Source of the DNA: a bacterium
Lineage (GTDB): Bacteria; Auribacterota; UBA6266
Reading direction: 5' to 3'
Length of the DNA: 64,000 bases
Assembly (NCBI GenBank): GCA_023228325.1
Contig: JALOBK010000001.1
Location: 744,001 to 808,000 of the forward strand
Position 1 is the first letter of the stretch. Each line of letters begins with the position of its first letter. The notes beneath the pieces are model-generated. The model ran no database searches, had not been told where the DNA came from, and worked only from the letters and a program-made list of their open reading frames with translations. The translations under genes were made by a program, and so were the position numbers. This document shows, one piece after another, positions 1 to 6,187 of this stretch.

Positions 1-614
1 GAAATCGCAAACCAATCGACATATCCATCGCCGGGATACCAGTCCATAACGGGCGTTTTCATCTTATGCCCGAAAGAATGCCATACATAAGCGATATTAT
101 TGACTTCATTCTTCCTCAACCTGTCTGCAATATAACGATACGCCTCGATATATTTTTCAGGTTCGTAATGGTTATGATCCCCGTCAAACTCATATCCTAT
201 CCTGAGGTAAACAGGCCTTTTTGATTCCTTTATAAAACGCCCTATTTCATCAATGCTGCCGTCATAATCCCCGGCGGTAACCCCGTCAAGGGCATCTACC
301 ATATAAAGCCCTATTTGGAGAACGGTATCCGGATACTTATCTATCACATATTTCGCATACAGATTACCCGCTCCCCGGTCTATCGGCTCATATAACCCTT
401 CTGCGGTATATACGGAAGTGTACGTCGTAAAACCGGCGGGGACAATGCCTATTTCCCTGACATAATCGTCAATCGCGACCGTATCCTGCCCCAGTATCAG
501 CAGAACCTTATCTCCCGGAGGAACGAATTTCGACCGGTAATCAATCTGTTCGGCGTGTAAAACATCAAGGTTCAGCGCAAATAAAAACCCCAGGCACAAA
601 AGTACTTTTCTCAT
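1..614 (-). CDS. GH26-like glycoside hydrolase, 3' end outside window
   Basis: Open reading frame from an ATG at 614 that leaves the window at base 1, so only about the first 204 residues are visible. An N-terminal signal peptide (MRKVLLCLGFLFALNLDVLHA) implies export. The segment RPVYLRIGYEFDGD followed by a WYPGDGYVDWFAIS block matches the acid/base glutamate region and the next strand of GH26 beta-mannanase-like TIM barrels; the Glu of YEFDG would be the acid/base. The nucleophile region lies outside the window. A GGGAGAAAAGG ribosome site precedes the start. It is the last of three minus-strand genes here, after a secreted esterase and a small membrane protein, which suggests polysaccharide degradation. 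GH26 is inferred from motif resemblance; a related clan GH-A family is possible. Confidence 0.72.
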   Translation of the reverse strand, partial: MRKVLLCLGFLFALNLDVLHAEQIDYRSKFVPPGDKVLLILGQDTVAIDDYVREIGIVPAGFTTYTSVYTAEGLYEPIDRGAGNLYAKYVIDKYPDTVLQIGLYMVDALDGVTAGDYDGSIDEIGRFIKESKRPVYLRIGYEFDGDHNHYEPEKYIEAYRYIADRLRKNEVNNIAYVWHSFGHKMKTPVMDWYPGDGYVDWFAI

Positions 615-691
615 ACCTTTTCTCCCTGTTGCAGTAAATTAAGAGACAGGCGCCTTTGGCAGGGGCCTATCTCCAACTGAAATCCCAATAA

Positions 692-847
692 TTATTTTGA
701 GCCAAGCAAAACAACACCGCATATTGCGGACAAGGCGACAACTATATAATTATAAACTGTCCAGTAACTTTCATTCTTTATGACCATTCCCACAACCGTA
801 GCCGCCGTCAGCGCAAGAAGCAGTATCCCGATAACCTTTTTACTCAT
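692..847 (-). CDS. 51-aa membrane protein, unknown function
   Basis: Short reading frame with a strong GGAGGAGA ribosome site 2-3 bases before its ATG. The product has two hydrophobic stretches (residues about 3-22 and 31-48) separated by a short polar turn, typical of a small two-helix membrane protein. No family is recognised. It lies between the esterase and the GH26-like gene on the same strand and could be co-transcribed with them. The ribosome site and good hydrophobic pattern support translation; nothing indicates the role. Confidence 0.55.
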   Translation of the reverse strand: MSKKVIGILLLALTAATVVGMVIKNESYWTVYNYIVVALSAICGVVLLGSK

Positions 848-867
848 ATTCTCCTCCTTTTACCTTT

Positions 868-911
868 AAATAGGGACAGACACCTATTTAAATAGGTGTC
901 TGTCCCTATTT
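868..911. repeat. 44-bp perfect palindrome, REP-like
   Basis: Two 22-bp arms are exact reverse complements with no spacer, centred between 889 and 890; each arm begins AAATAGG and carries GACAGACACC or its complement. It overlaps the last codon and stop of the esterase gene (906-911), so the transcript would fold into a long hairpin. It resembles extragenic palindromes mobilised by REP-associated transposases. A degenerate half copy lies at 4257-4278. Confidence 0.75.
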
Positions 912-1829
912 GAAATTATTATCTATCCAGTTGGGCACGGGGGTATCAGACATCTCCGGATACACATGCCCTAAGTCCTTATTAACAAATAACTTAACCT
1001 TATAATGCTTTTTATCAAGCAGTTCTTGTACCTGATACGCTTCAGCAAGGGGAAAGTACGGGTCTTTATCGCCATGCAGTATATATACGGGAATTTTTTT
1101 CGTAGGCTTTCTTCTTAAAAAATTCTTAAGAAAATCGTATCTTCCGCTGCACGGGACTGCCGCTTTGAAAACCGAAGGGTTGCACAGCCCGACATTATAA
1201 GTATCCCCCGCTCCGGCAGAGTTTCCGGTGAAAATAACTTTTTTCTTATTTATATTCTTATATTTTTTTTCGACTTCCTTTACTATATCCAGAAACAGTT
1301 TGTCCACGCTTACCTTATCCCAGTCCGTATCATACGGCATTGTGGGGGCGACAACAATATATCCCCTTTTGTCGGCCGACTTCTTCCACGCGTTTATTAT
1401 CTCATAGCCCGTCTGCCCGCTGCCGTGAGAACCGACAATCAGGGGATACTTCTTTGCCCTATTAAAATTCGGGGGGATATATATGTAATATATAAAACTG
1501 CCCAATTCATTTCTAACGATTTCGCCTTCTTCTGCAGGCATTTCAACCTGCTCAGCCGGCTTTTCCTCGGCTTTTGCGGTTGTTTCAACAGGAACTGCAG
1601 CAGTATTCTCTTTTTCTGCAACAACCGGTTTGCCCCATTCCCCGTTTTCGAAAACCAGGCCCGCTTTCTCCAGGGTTTCTTTCCGGAAAAGTTTTCCCTT
1701 GTATAAGACAAGCCCTTCCGCTTCCGCCTGCTCGAGCGTGTAAGTGTTGCCCCTGTACTCGTAGATGTCCTCGGCAAACGCAAAAGCGCAGATGCTGATG
1801 AAAAGTAATGTTAAGAATATTTTTTTCAT
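906..1829 (-). CDS. Secreted alpha/beta-hydrolase esterase (CE1/PHB-depolymerase-like)
   Basis: 307 aa with a signal peptide (residues 1-19). Residues about 22-66 hold short degenerate repeats of the type YTLEQAEAEGLVLYKGKLF, then comes a Pro/Glu/Ala-rich linker (about 70-105). The alpha/beta-hydrolase domain (about 110-307) has GSHGSG (oxyanion region), the nucleophile elbow TGNSAGAG with Ser204, the acid in HGDKDPYF (Asp256) and His288 in LGHVY. Such enzymes cleave ester bonds of carbohydrates or polyesters outside the cytoplasm. The stop codon falls inside a 44-bp palindrome. The Fic/Doc gene lies immediately upstream on the same strand with no gap. Family is confident; substrate is unknown. 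Confidence 0.85.
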   Translation of the reverse strand: MKKIFLTLLFISICAFAFAEDIYEYRGNTYTLEQAEAEGLVLYKGKLFRKETLEKAGLVFENGEWGKPVVAEKENTAAVPVETTAKAEEKPAEQVEMPAEEGEIVRNELGSFIYYIYIPPNFNRAKKYPLIVGSHGSGQTGYEIINAWKKSADKRGYIVVAPTMPYDTDWDKVSVDKLFLDIVKEVEKKYKNINKKKVIFTGNSAGAGDTYNVGLCNPSVFKAAVPCSGRYDFLKNFLRRKPTKKIPVYILHGDKDPYFPLAEAYQVQELLDKKHYKVKLFVNKDLGHVYPEMSDTPVPNWIDNNFK

Positions 1830-2246
1830 TTATAAATTAATTATATAGGTTTGTAAGAATTTCTCAATGGCTTTGACTGTCTCATCTTTAAGCTTAGGAG
1901 GGCTTTGCGCTATCCAGACCGTAAAGTTATAAAGTTCCTGAGTATTTATACGTATCCATTTTTTATTTTTACGCAAAAACATCAACAGGGTGGTCAACGC
2001 TATTCTTTTATTCCCGTTCTGAAAAGGATGGTTTTTTATCATCAGATAAAATAGAATGCCCGCTTTTGGAACCAATCCCCGATAAAGCGATTGCCTGCCA
2101 AAACTCTGGAAAGGGGTTGCCAGACAACTCTCAAGTATATTGGGAAATCTTGTTGAAAAATCAGGGATGGGTTCATTAAAGGCCATCATCTCTTTGGCTA
2201 ACCGAAAAGCAAGATGTTCAACCTCTTTAACAGTAATGCCGATCAT
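1830..2246 (-). CDS. doc: Doc-type toxin of a toxin-antitoxin module
   Basis: 138 aa, the usual length for Doc. The Fic-fold signature HPFQNGNKR (His73 to Arg81) is intact, so the catalytic His and phosphate-binding residues are present. Known Doc proteins phosphorylate EF-Tu and arrest translation. The start ATG overlaps the stop of the upstream HTH gene by one base (TAATG), a translational coupling typical of toxin-antitoxin pairs. The antitoxin is an excisionase-type HTH protein instead of a canonical Phd. Assignment to the Doc branch and not a general Fic protein is based on length and operon form. Confidence 0.85.
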   Translation of the reverse strand: MIGITVKEVEHLAFRLAKEMMAFNEPIPDFSTRFPNILESCLATPFQSFGRQSLYRGLVPKAGILFYLMIKNHPFQNGNKRIALTTLLMFLRKNKKWIRINTQELYNFTVWIAQSPPKLKDETVKAIEKFLQTYIINL

Positions 2247-2503
2247 TATTCTTTTCCCAGCAGTCTCAGTGTTTCACCATACTCATTCATTGTCGCTTCA
2301 ACTACTTCATTTATCTCTTTTTTCGCACGATCATCCAGAGAGTCCCCCAGTATCGAAGATATAATTTCTCTGGGCACAGCATATGCTCTGCCGATTTTCT
2401 CGGCCTGTATTTGTCCCTTTTTAACCTTCTTATAAACAGCAATCCGGCTTATACCCAAAAGTTTTGCCACTTCCGGAATGCTTAAGTATTTGTATTTCTC
2501 CAT
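2246..2503 (-). CDS. HTH antitoxin paired with Doc
   Basis: 85 aa. Residues about 6-50 form an excisionase/MerR-type helix-turn-helix (SIPEVAKLLGISRIAVYKK, then a wing with GRAYAVP). The acidic C-terminal part (about 52-85) is helical and is the likely toxin-binding segment. A GGAG ribosome site lies upstream. Encoded first in a two-gene operon with Doc, as antitoxins usually are, and preceded by four GTTAAC sites that look like its operator. The antitoxin role is inferred from position and DNA-binding domain; the sequence is not a classical Phd. Confidence 0.75.
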   Translation of the reverse strand: MEKYKYLSIPEVAKLLGISRIAVYKKVKKGQIQAEKIGRAYAVPREIISSILGDSLDDRAKKEINEVVEATMNEYGETLRLLGKE

Positions 2504-2517
2504 CTTATAACTCCTAC

Positions 2518-2571
2518 GTTAACAAGCTATACATAAGTTAACTAATGTTAACTAATATATTTTAGGTTAAC
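2518..2571 (-). promoter_or_regulatory. Four GTTAAC sites, candidate antitoxin operator
   Basis: The hexamer palindrome GTTAAC occurs at 2518, 2537, 2547 and 2566, giving start-to-start spacings of 19, 10 and 19 bp. The array sits directly upstream of the antitoxin ribosome site in AT-rich promoter-like DNA. The symmetry suggests two dimers or a cooperative complex, as in conditional cooperativity of toxin-antitoxin operons. Function is inferred from position and regularity. Confidence 0.5.
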
Positions 2572-2610
2572 ATCATATTAATCAAAAATCAAGGCTAAAA
2601 ATCATCTACT

Positions 2611-2657
2611 CTTATAAAGAGTATACTCTTGGAGAAGCCGTGCGGGAAAGGATTTCA
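2611..2657 (-). pseudogene. Short remnant of the RHS core
   Basis: The stretch GCCGTGCGGGAAAGGATTTC (plus strand, ending at 2656; the next base also matches) is identical to bases 7131-7151 inside the RHS core. A GTATAC ten bases before it is at the same spacing as in the intact gene. Homology fades on both sides. It marks the distal border of the RHS tip region and indicates that the core once extended or recombined here. Confidence 0.6.
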
Positions 2658-2670
2658 GACTAAATTTGCG

Positions 2671-2982
2671 CTACTTACTTGATAATAACTGTCCAACTCT
2701 CCACCCATCAAACATCGCTAACGTAAAAAACAACAATAACAAAAAAACTCTCAGTTTAATTGAATCCGTTTTTATGCCAACAATAATAATTATCGCGAAA
2801 CAAGTATATACCAATATTCCCCAACAACTTAGAATCGAGAGAATGGTAATCATAAAAAACTCCGGATACCCGCTGCCAATAGATGTTCCCGCAATATAGG
2901 CAAGTAATACCAGAATAGCATAAATAATTGTAGAGTTTATTAAACTAAAAAATATTCCAATCGGATATTTTTCTATTTTCAT
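2671..2982 (-). CDS. 103-aa membrane protein, possible partner/immunity protein
   Basis: Three strongly hydrophobic segments (about residues 10-33, 41-68 and 77-92) make this an integral membrane protein. Its ATG overlaps the TGA of the upstream 417-aa gene (ATGA), so the two are translationally coupled. It lies in the AT-rich region downstream of the RHS gene and directly before an RHS remnant, a place where immunity proteins are common. No family is recognised, and the immunity role is only suggested by position and topology. Confidence 0.6.
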   Translation of the reverse strand: MKIEKYPIGIFFSLINSTIIYAILVLLAYIAGTSIGSGYPEFFMITILSILSCWGILVYTCFAIIIIVGIKTDSIKLRVFLLLLFFTLAMFDGWRVGQLLSSK

Positions 2983-4232
2983 TTTGCTGTATCAGGTTTA
3001 TTGACAGACTCTTTTTCTTTTTTTTCTTTAAACACTTTTTTCAAGACAACTCCCAGATAACCCTTTTCTATTTCATTCAACTCGTTCGACTCATAAATTC
3101 CGATACAATACTGAAGGAGCAAATCGCAATTCATACAATTAGATGACAACGACCATAAAGCCGCATGAAACACAGCTCCCAACATCGCTTTTTCTCTAAT
3201 TTCATCATTTATTTCAGTAATTTCTTTCTTCTTAATCTTATCCAGCACCTCCGCATGCTTGCTGAGATTCAAAGCTGTTATAAGATGTTTCACTGGCTTA
3301 ACCCTTGATGTGGCAAAAAATTCAGCCCACAACATATCCTCCTGGCTTCCAGTCGTAATCTCCGCATAAGGATCCGGGATAACAATATCCCTGAGAGACT
3401 TTTTATACTCTTCTAAATTATCTGTCAGTTTTGGAAGCGATTCTGTTTTCCCAATCAAAAATAACAGTAAAATTATATCCTTCTTTTGTTGCTCCGATGC
3501 CTGATTTTCAAAAAAAGTAATCAGATGCGGAATCAGAAATTCGTTTTCCTCAAAAACATATTTATAAAACCATATTGATGACCATAGGATAGTGCCTTTT
3601 TCATTAATATACGGCCTCGGGCGATTAAGAAAATGGGCGAATGCCACAGCGGGTTTCGGCTCACTAGGATAATTTAAAAACCATCTACTATCTTTCGGAT
3701 CCACAGACGGTATCTTAAATTCAGATACACAAAAGTGTGTTGTTTTGCTCGCTGTTTGATTCTTAATATGATCGCGGGCTGTAACTTCGACAGTATATTC
3801 TCCTAACGGATCATCTTTATCAAAACAAACATATATTGAATTTTGGGAAGGAAGAAAATACTTCCCGGGAATTTCCCCTTTATAGCCTTCACAATCCTCA
3901 ATACAGGCATCTAATGTCCCATCCGACTTGATAACTTTCAGATCAAATGTTATGTCAGCAGCATTAGATTCCACGCCGTAATTACTAAATGTAAGAAATA
4001 TATTGCATTTTTCCCCTCTAAAAATTTCTCCTGCTATTGTAACTTTAGGGGGGAATTGAGAAGGAACCGCAAACCACCAATCCATCTTATAATCCTGTCT
4101 CGTGGGGAAAACACATACCTCAAAAGGTTTTTGTTCTTCCTGTTCAACCGCAACAGAAAAGCTAATTACACAAATCACGGATAAGATTATTAAAGCTCGC
4201 AGTATATTTTTCAAATTTTCACCTTTGTTCAT
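2979..4232 (-). CDS. Exported protein of unknown function, 417 aa
   Basis: An N-terminal hydrophobic segment (about residues 10-29, IILSVICVISFSVAV) acts as signal peptide or anchor. Residues about 50-170 look like an Ig-like beta sandwich (alternating hydrophobics, FLTFSNYGVES, GEYTVEVTARD). The remainder (about 190-400) is mostly helical, with a Cys cluster near SSNCMNCDLLLQYC. It contains no RHS core motif. It is coupled by a 4-base overlap to a three-helix membrane protein and sits inside the RHS tip region, so it may belong to an effector/immunity-type pair, but no catalytic motif is evident. Confidence 0.65.
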   Translation of the reverse strand: MNKGENLKNILRALIILSVICVISFSVAVEQEEQKPFEVCVFPTRQDYKMDWWFAVPSQFPPKVTIAGEIFRGEKCNIFLTFSNYGVESNAADITFDLKVIKSDGTLDACIEDCEGYKGEIPGKYFLPSQNSIYVCFDKDDPLGEYTVEVTARDHIKNQTASKTTHFCVSEFKIPSVDPKDSRWFLNYPSEPKPAVAFAHFLNRPRPYINEKGTILWSSIWFYKYVFEENEFLIPHLITFFENQASEQQKKDIILLLFLIGKTESLPKLTDNLEEYKKSLRDIVIPDPYAEITTGSQEDMLWAEFFATSRVKPVKHLITALNLSKHAEVLDKIKKKEITEINDEIREKAMLGAVFHAALWSLSSNCMNCDLLLQYCIGIYESNELNEIEKGYLGVVLKKVFKEKKEKESVNKPDTAK

Positions 4233-4256
4233 TTAGGATAAAGACTACTTTACCCT

Positions 4257-4278
4257 AAATAGGAATAGCCACCTATAG
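4257..4278. repeat. Degenerate half copy of the 868-911 palindrome
   Basis: By eye 17 of 22 positions agree with one arm of the palindrome at 868-911 (AAATAGG and CACCTAT conserved). It lies between the 417-aa gene and the next membrane-protein gene. Confidence 0.4.
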
Positions 4279-4283
4279 TTTAT

Positions 4284-4739
4284 TCATTCTGGCAGCGAAG
4301 GAAGCAAAAAGTACATTACACTTATTAATATACAAATTGCAATCAATAATACAACACTAATATATACAGGCTTCTTAATTTGATATCTAGATATAATTGG
4401 AAATTTTATATAATATAAACCTGACAATATTCCAACTATCGGAAATTCGACAATTAAAAAATTTGTCCCAGATTTTCCCCCAAAAACGGATGTTAAAACC
4501 AACCAAAAGAAAAATGGAATAAATAAGGCATAATAATCAATCAGAGCAAATTTCCTTTTGTATTTATTGTATATATATATATATACAATAAATACTATTA
4601 CAAATAATTTAAGGAATATTTTCCAATCTAAACAAATTAAACTATCTAAATTGATTAATGCAGAGAAAAAGCCAAGATAAAAAACATAAAGCACAATAAG
4701 AAAAATCAGATATTTATTTTGCTTATCCATATGTTCCAT
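4284..4739 (-). CDS. Polytopic membrane protein, probable immunity protein for the orphan RHS tip
   Basis: 151 aa with about five hydrophobic helices, strongly AT-rich and including a TA dinucleotide run near 4567-4584. The gene begins about 30 bases after the displaced RHS tip fragment on the same strand, exactly where the cognate immunity gene of an RHS tip is expected. A start at MEHMDK or at the second Met is possible. No family is recognised; the role is inferred from position and from the general rule that tips acting in the envelope are countered by membrane immunity proteins. Confidence 0.6.
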   Translation of the reverse strand: MEHMDKQNKYLIFLIVLYVFYLGFFSALINLDSLICLDWKIFLKLFVIVFIVYIYIYNKYKRKFALIDYYALFIPFFFWLVLTSVFGGKSGTNFLIVEFPIVGILSGLYYIKFPIISRYQIKKPVYISVVLLIAICILISVMYFLLPSLPE

Positions 4740-5163
4740 CCTATGTTAAGCTACTCAGTTATGATGTCTCTTAATTTCTTTTATTAAGATCTCTTTCCCA
4801 TTCTCTCAAAGCTTCTTCAATTAAATCTCTCGTTTCGTGTTTGCAGTTATCCCATGCCCACCAGTTATGATGGCTTGAGTGATTTGGATCAAGTCTCTCA
4901 TTAAAATTTTCATCAATATACGTATCGAAAGGTTCGTCTGCAACCCTTACCGCCAATTCTCTTTCTAAACTTTCTCTAGCGGCTTGTATGTCTTCCTCCC
5001 TATCCATGTGCCATTCTCTAACCCCATTCTCACCACTCACATTTCCCCAACTATATGTATGTTCCAACTCACCATTTTGAGTCGTAAAAACATAAGTATG
5101 CGTAAGGGGATTATAGTAACTTTTTGCTCTATTTCCCCCCAACTCACGATTTGCCATATAAGT

Positions 5164-5637
5164 ATCCATCCCCCACGGATCAACCCAGTTGATTGGGTTA
5201 TTGTTACAGTAGGCATAGATGTTCGGGCCTGGGATTTGGCCAAGCGGGTCCGGCTGGATGAAACGTCCCACCTCAGGATTGTAATCTCTGAATCTATAAT
5301 CATATAACCCCGTAGCCTTATCTATCGGCCGGCCGGTAAAACCATAGGGCTGGTTGATGCCTTTTTCAAAGAACAGGAAGTTCTTACCGTGAGCCGTTGA
5401 GGTTCTTTCTCCAAAAGCGGTATATTCATAGCTCTGGATTAAGTTGGAGTTAGCATCTGTGATGCCCCTGACACTCCCCCTTATGTCCTCATAATAGTAT
5501 ACCGAAGGTGAGGCGCTGCGGGAAAGGATTTCATCGAGGGATGAGCCTCTCAGGTAAGTTACTGCGTGGTTGCCGAGGAGACCTGACTCCTTTTCCTGTA
5601 TTACTTTAAAACCGTCATAGATGTATTTTGTGTTGTT
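5164..5637 (-). repeat. Duplicated RHS core segment (copy B)
   Basis: Colinear, without indels, with 6782-7255 (constant offset 1618 bp) and very similar throughout. Homology ends sharply at 5637, next to REP-like DNA, and at the tip boundary at 5164. It provides about 470 bp of homology for tip exchange. Confidence 0.85.
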
Positions 5638-5719
5638 AATTAAAGGGCGCTGACCCCTTTTTCGTAGCAAAAACAAAAACCAGCAAAATTGCTATTAAAA
5701 TCCGAAGTGTGTTTTTCAT
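5636..5719 (-). pseudogene. Truncated signal-peptide reading frame
   Basis: An ATG at 5719 opens a 27-codon frame encoding MKNTLRILIAILLVFVFA, a clear signal peptide, which runs into the REP-like element and stops at 5636. The RHS fragment continues in a frame displaced by one base. It looks like the broken start of an exported protein, perhaps once fused in frame to the orphan RHS core. Confidence 0.45.
5642..5662. repeat. REP-like short palindrome at the recombination junction
   Basis: On the minus strand the sequence reads AAAAAGGGGTCAGCGCCCTTT, an imperfect palindrome of the AAAGGGG...CCCTTT type seen in extragenic repeats of many genomes. It starts five bases past the exact point (5637) where homology with the intact RHS gene ends. 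Confidence 0.5.
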
Positions 5720-5727
5720 AGGAATTT

Positions 5728-6186
5728 CTATTTTCTATAAATCTGACCTTTCTTCTCTCTGAGATAATCAATTAAAGAATGGGCTAACATGATTAAGAGA
5801 CTAACTAACCCAAAAGAAATAAATTTGAAAGCAGCACTAATACTTGCAAGGTTTTCATAATAAACATATGATAACTGCCTCGAAAAATAAAAATATTTCA
5901 CATAGCAGTCAGACCCCATGAAAACAAAAAACGAAAGAGAGAATAATATAGCCGCAAAGATATAAATTAATATCTTTATAAAAAAATTATCAAACTTATA
6001 TTTTTTCTTAAGAACAAAACAAAATAATGTCGGCAAACCGAAAAACCCCGCATAAAAAAGGAGCGAGCTTTTTATAAAAAACCATATATCTATATTTATA
6101 TCAAGATGTTGAGGGTTTATTGGGTTAGTGCTCTTTATGTTAATTATAAAAATTAAAATTAAGGATAATAAATTAGGCATTATCAT
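5728..6186 (-). CDS. Membrane immunity protein for the active RHS tip (predicted)
   Basis: 152 aa with an N-terminal signal-anchor-like helix and three further transmembrane segments (about residues 30-55, 65-90 and 120-142). The start ATG at 6186 lies one base after the RHS stop (TAA at 6188-6190), and the AAAGGTG ribosome site lies inside the RHS 3' end; a GTG at 6195 is an alternative. This tight coupling directly behind a toxin tip is the classical arrangement of RHS/polymorphic-toxin immunity genes. Membrane location suits a lipase-like tip acting on the envelope. The gene is AT-rich relative to the operon. The immunity function is inferred, not shown. Confidence 0.7.
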   Translation of the reverse strand: MIMPNLLSLILIFIINIKSTNPINPQHLDINIDIWFFIKSSLLFYAGFFGLPTLFCFVLKKKYKFDNFFIKILIYIFAAILFSLSFFVFMGSDCYVKYFYFSRQLSYVYYENLASISAAFKFISFGLVSLLIMLAHSLIDYLREKKGQIYRK

Positions 6187-6187
6187 T

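Larger units (their letters stand above)
4771..5676 (-). pseudogene. Orphan RHS cassette: core fragment plus alternative toxin tip
   Basis: The open frame encodes a C-terminal RHS core piece (residues about 15-171, from NTKYIYDG to the pre-tip motif DPWGMD) nearly identical to the intact RHS gene, followed by a different 130-residue tip. The only in-frame initiator at the far end is a TTG inside REP-like DNA, so it probably is not expressed alone. The tip begins after base 5164 and has His in ELEHTYSWG and a C-terminal block WDNCKHETRDLIEEAL, resembling the His-then-Cys order of circularly permuted NlpC/P60 or LRAT-like papain-fold enzymes. That fold is a low-confidence guess. Such displaced tips act as a reservoir that can replace the tip of the active RHS gene by recombination. 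Confidence 0.75.

Noticed and set aside
868..911. Attachment site of an integrated element
   Set aside because: The matching half copy at 4257 is degenerate, and no integrase lies between them; a REP-like repeat fits better.
4567..4584. TA dinucleotide run as a phase-variation tract
   Set aside because: It is short and lies in a very AT-rich gene encoding Tyr/Ile residues, so a chance origin is likely.
4771..5676. Treating the 301-codon frame as a second functional RHS gene
   Set aside because: It lacks the RHS shell, has only a TTG start within REP-like DNA and duplicates a core piece of the intact gene; it is better explained as a displaced cassette.
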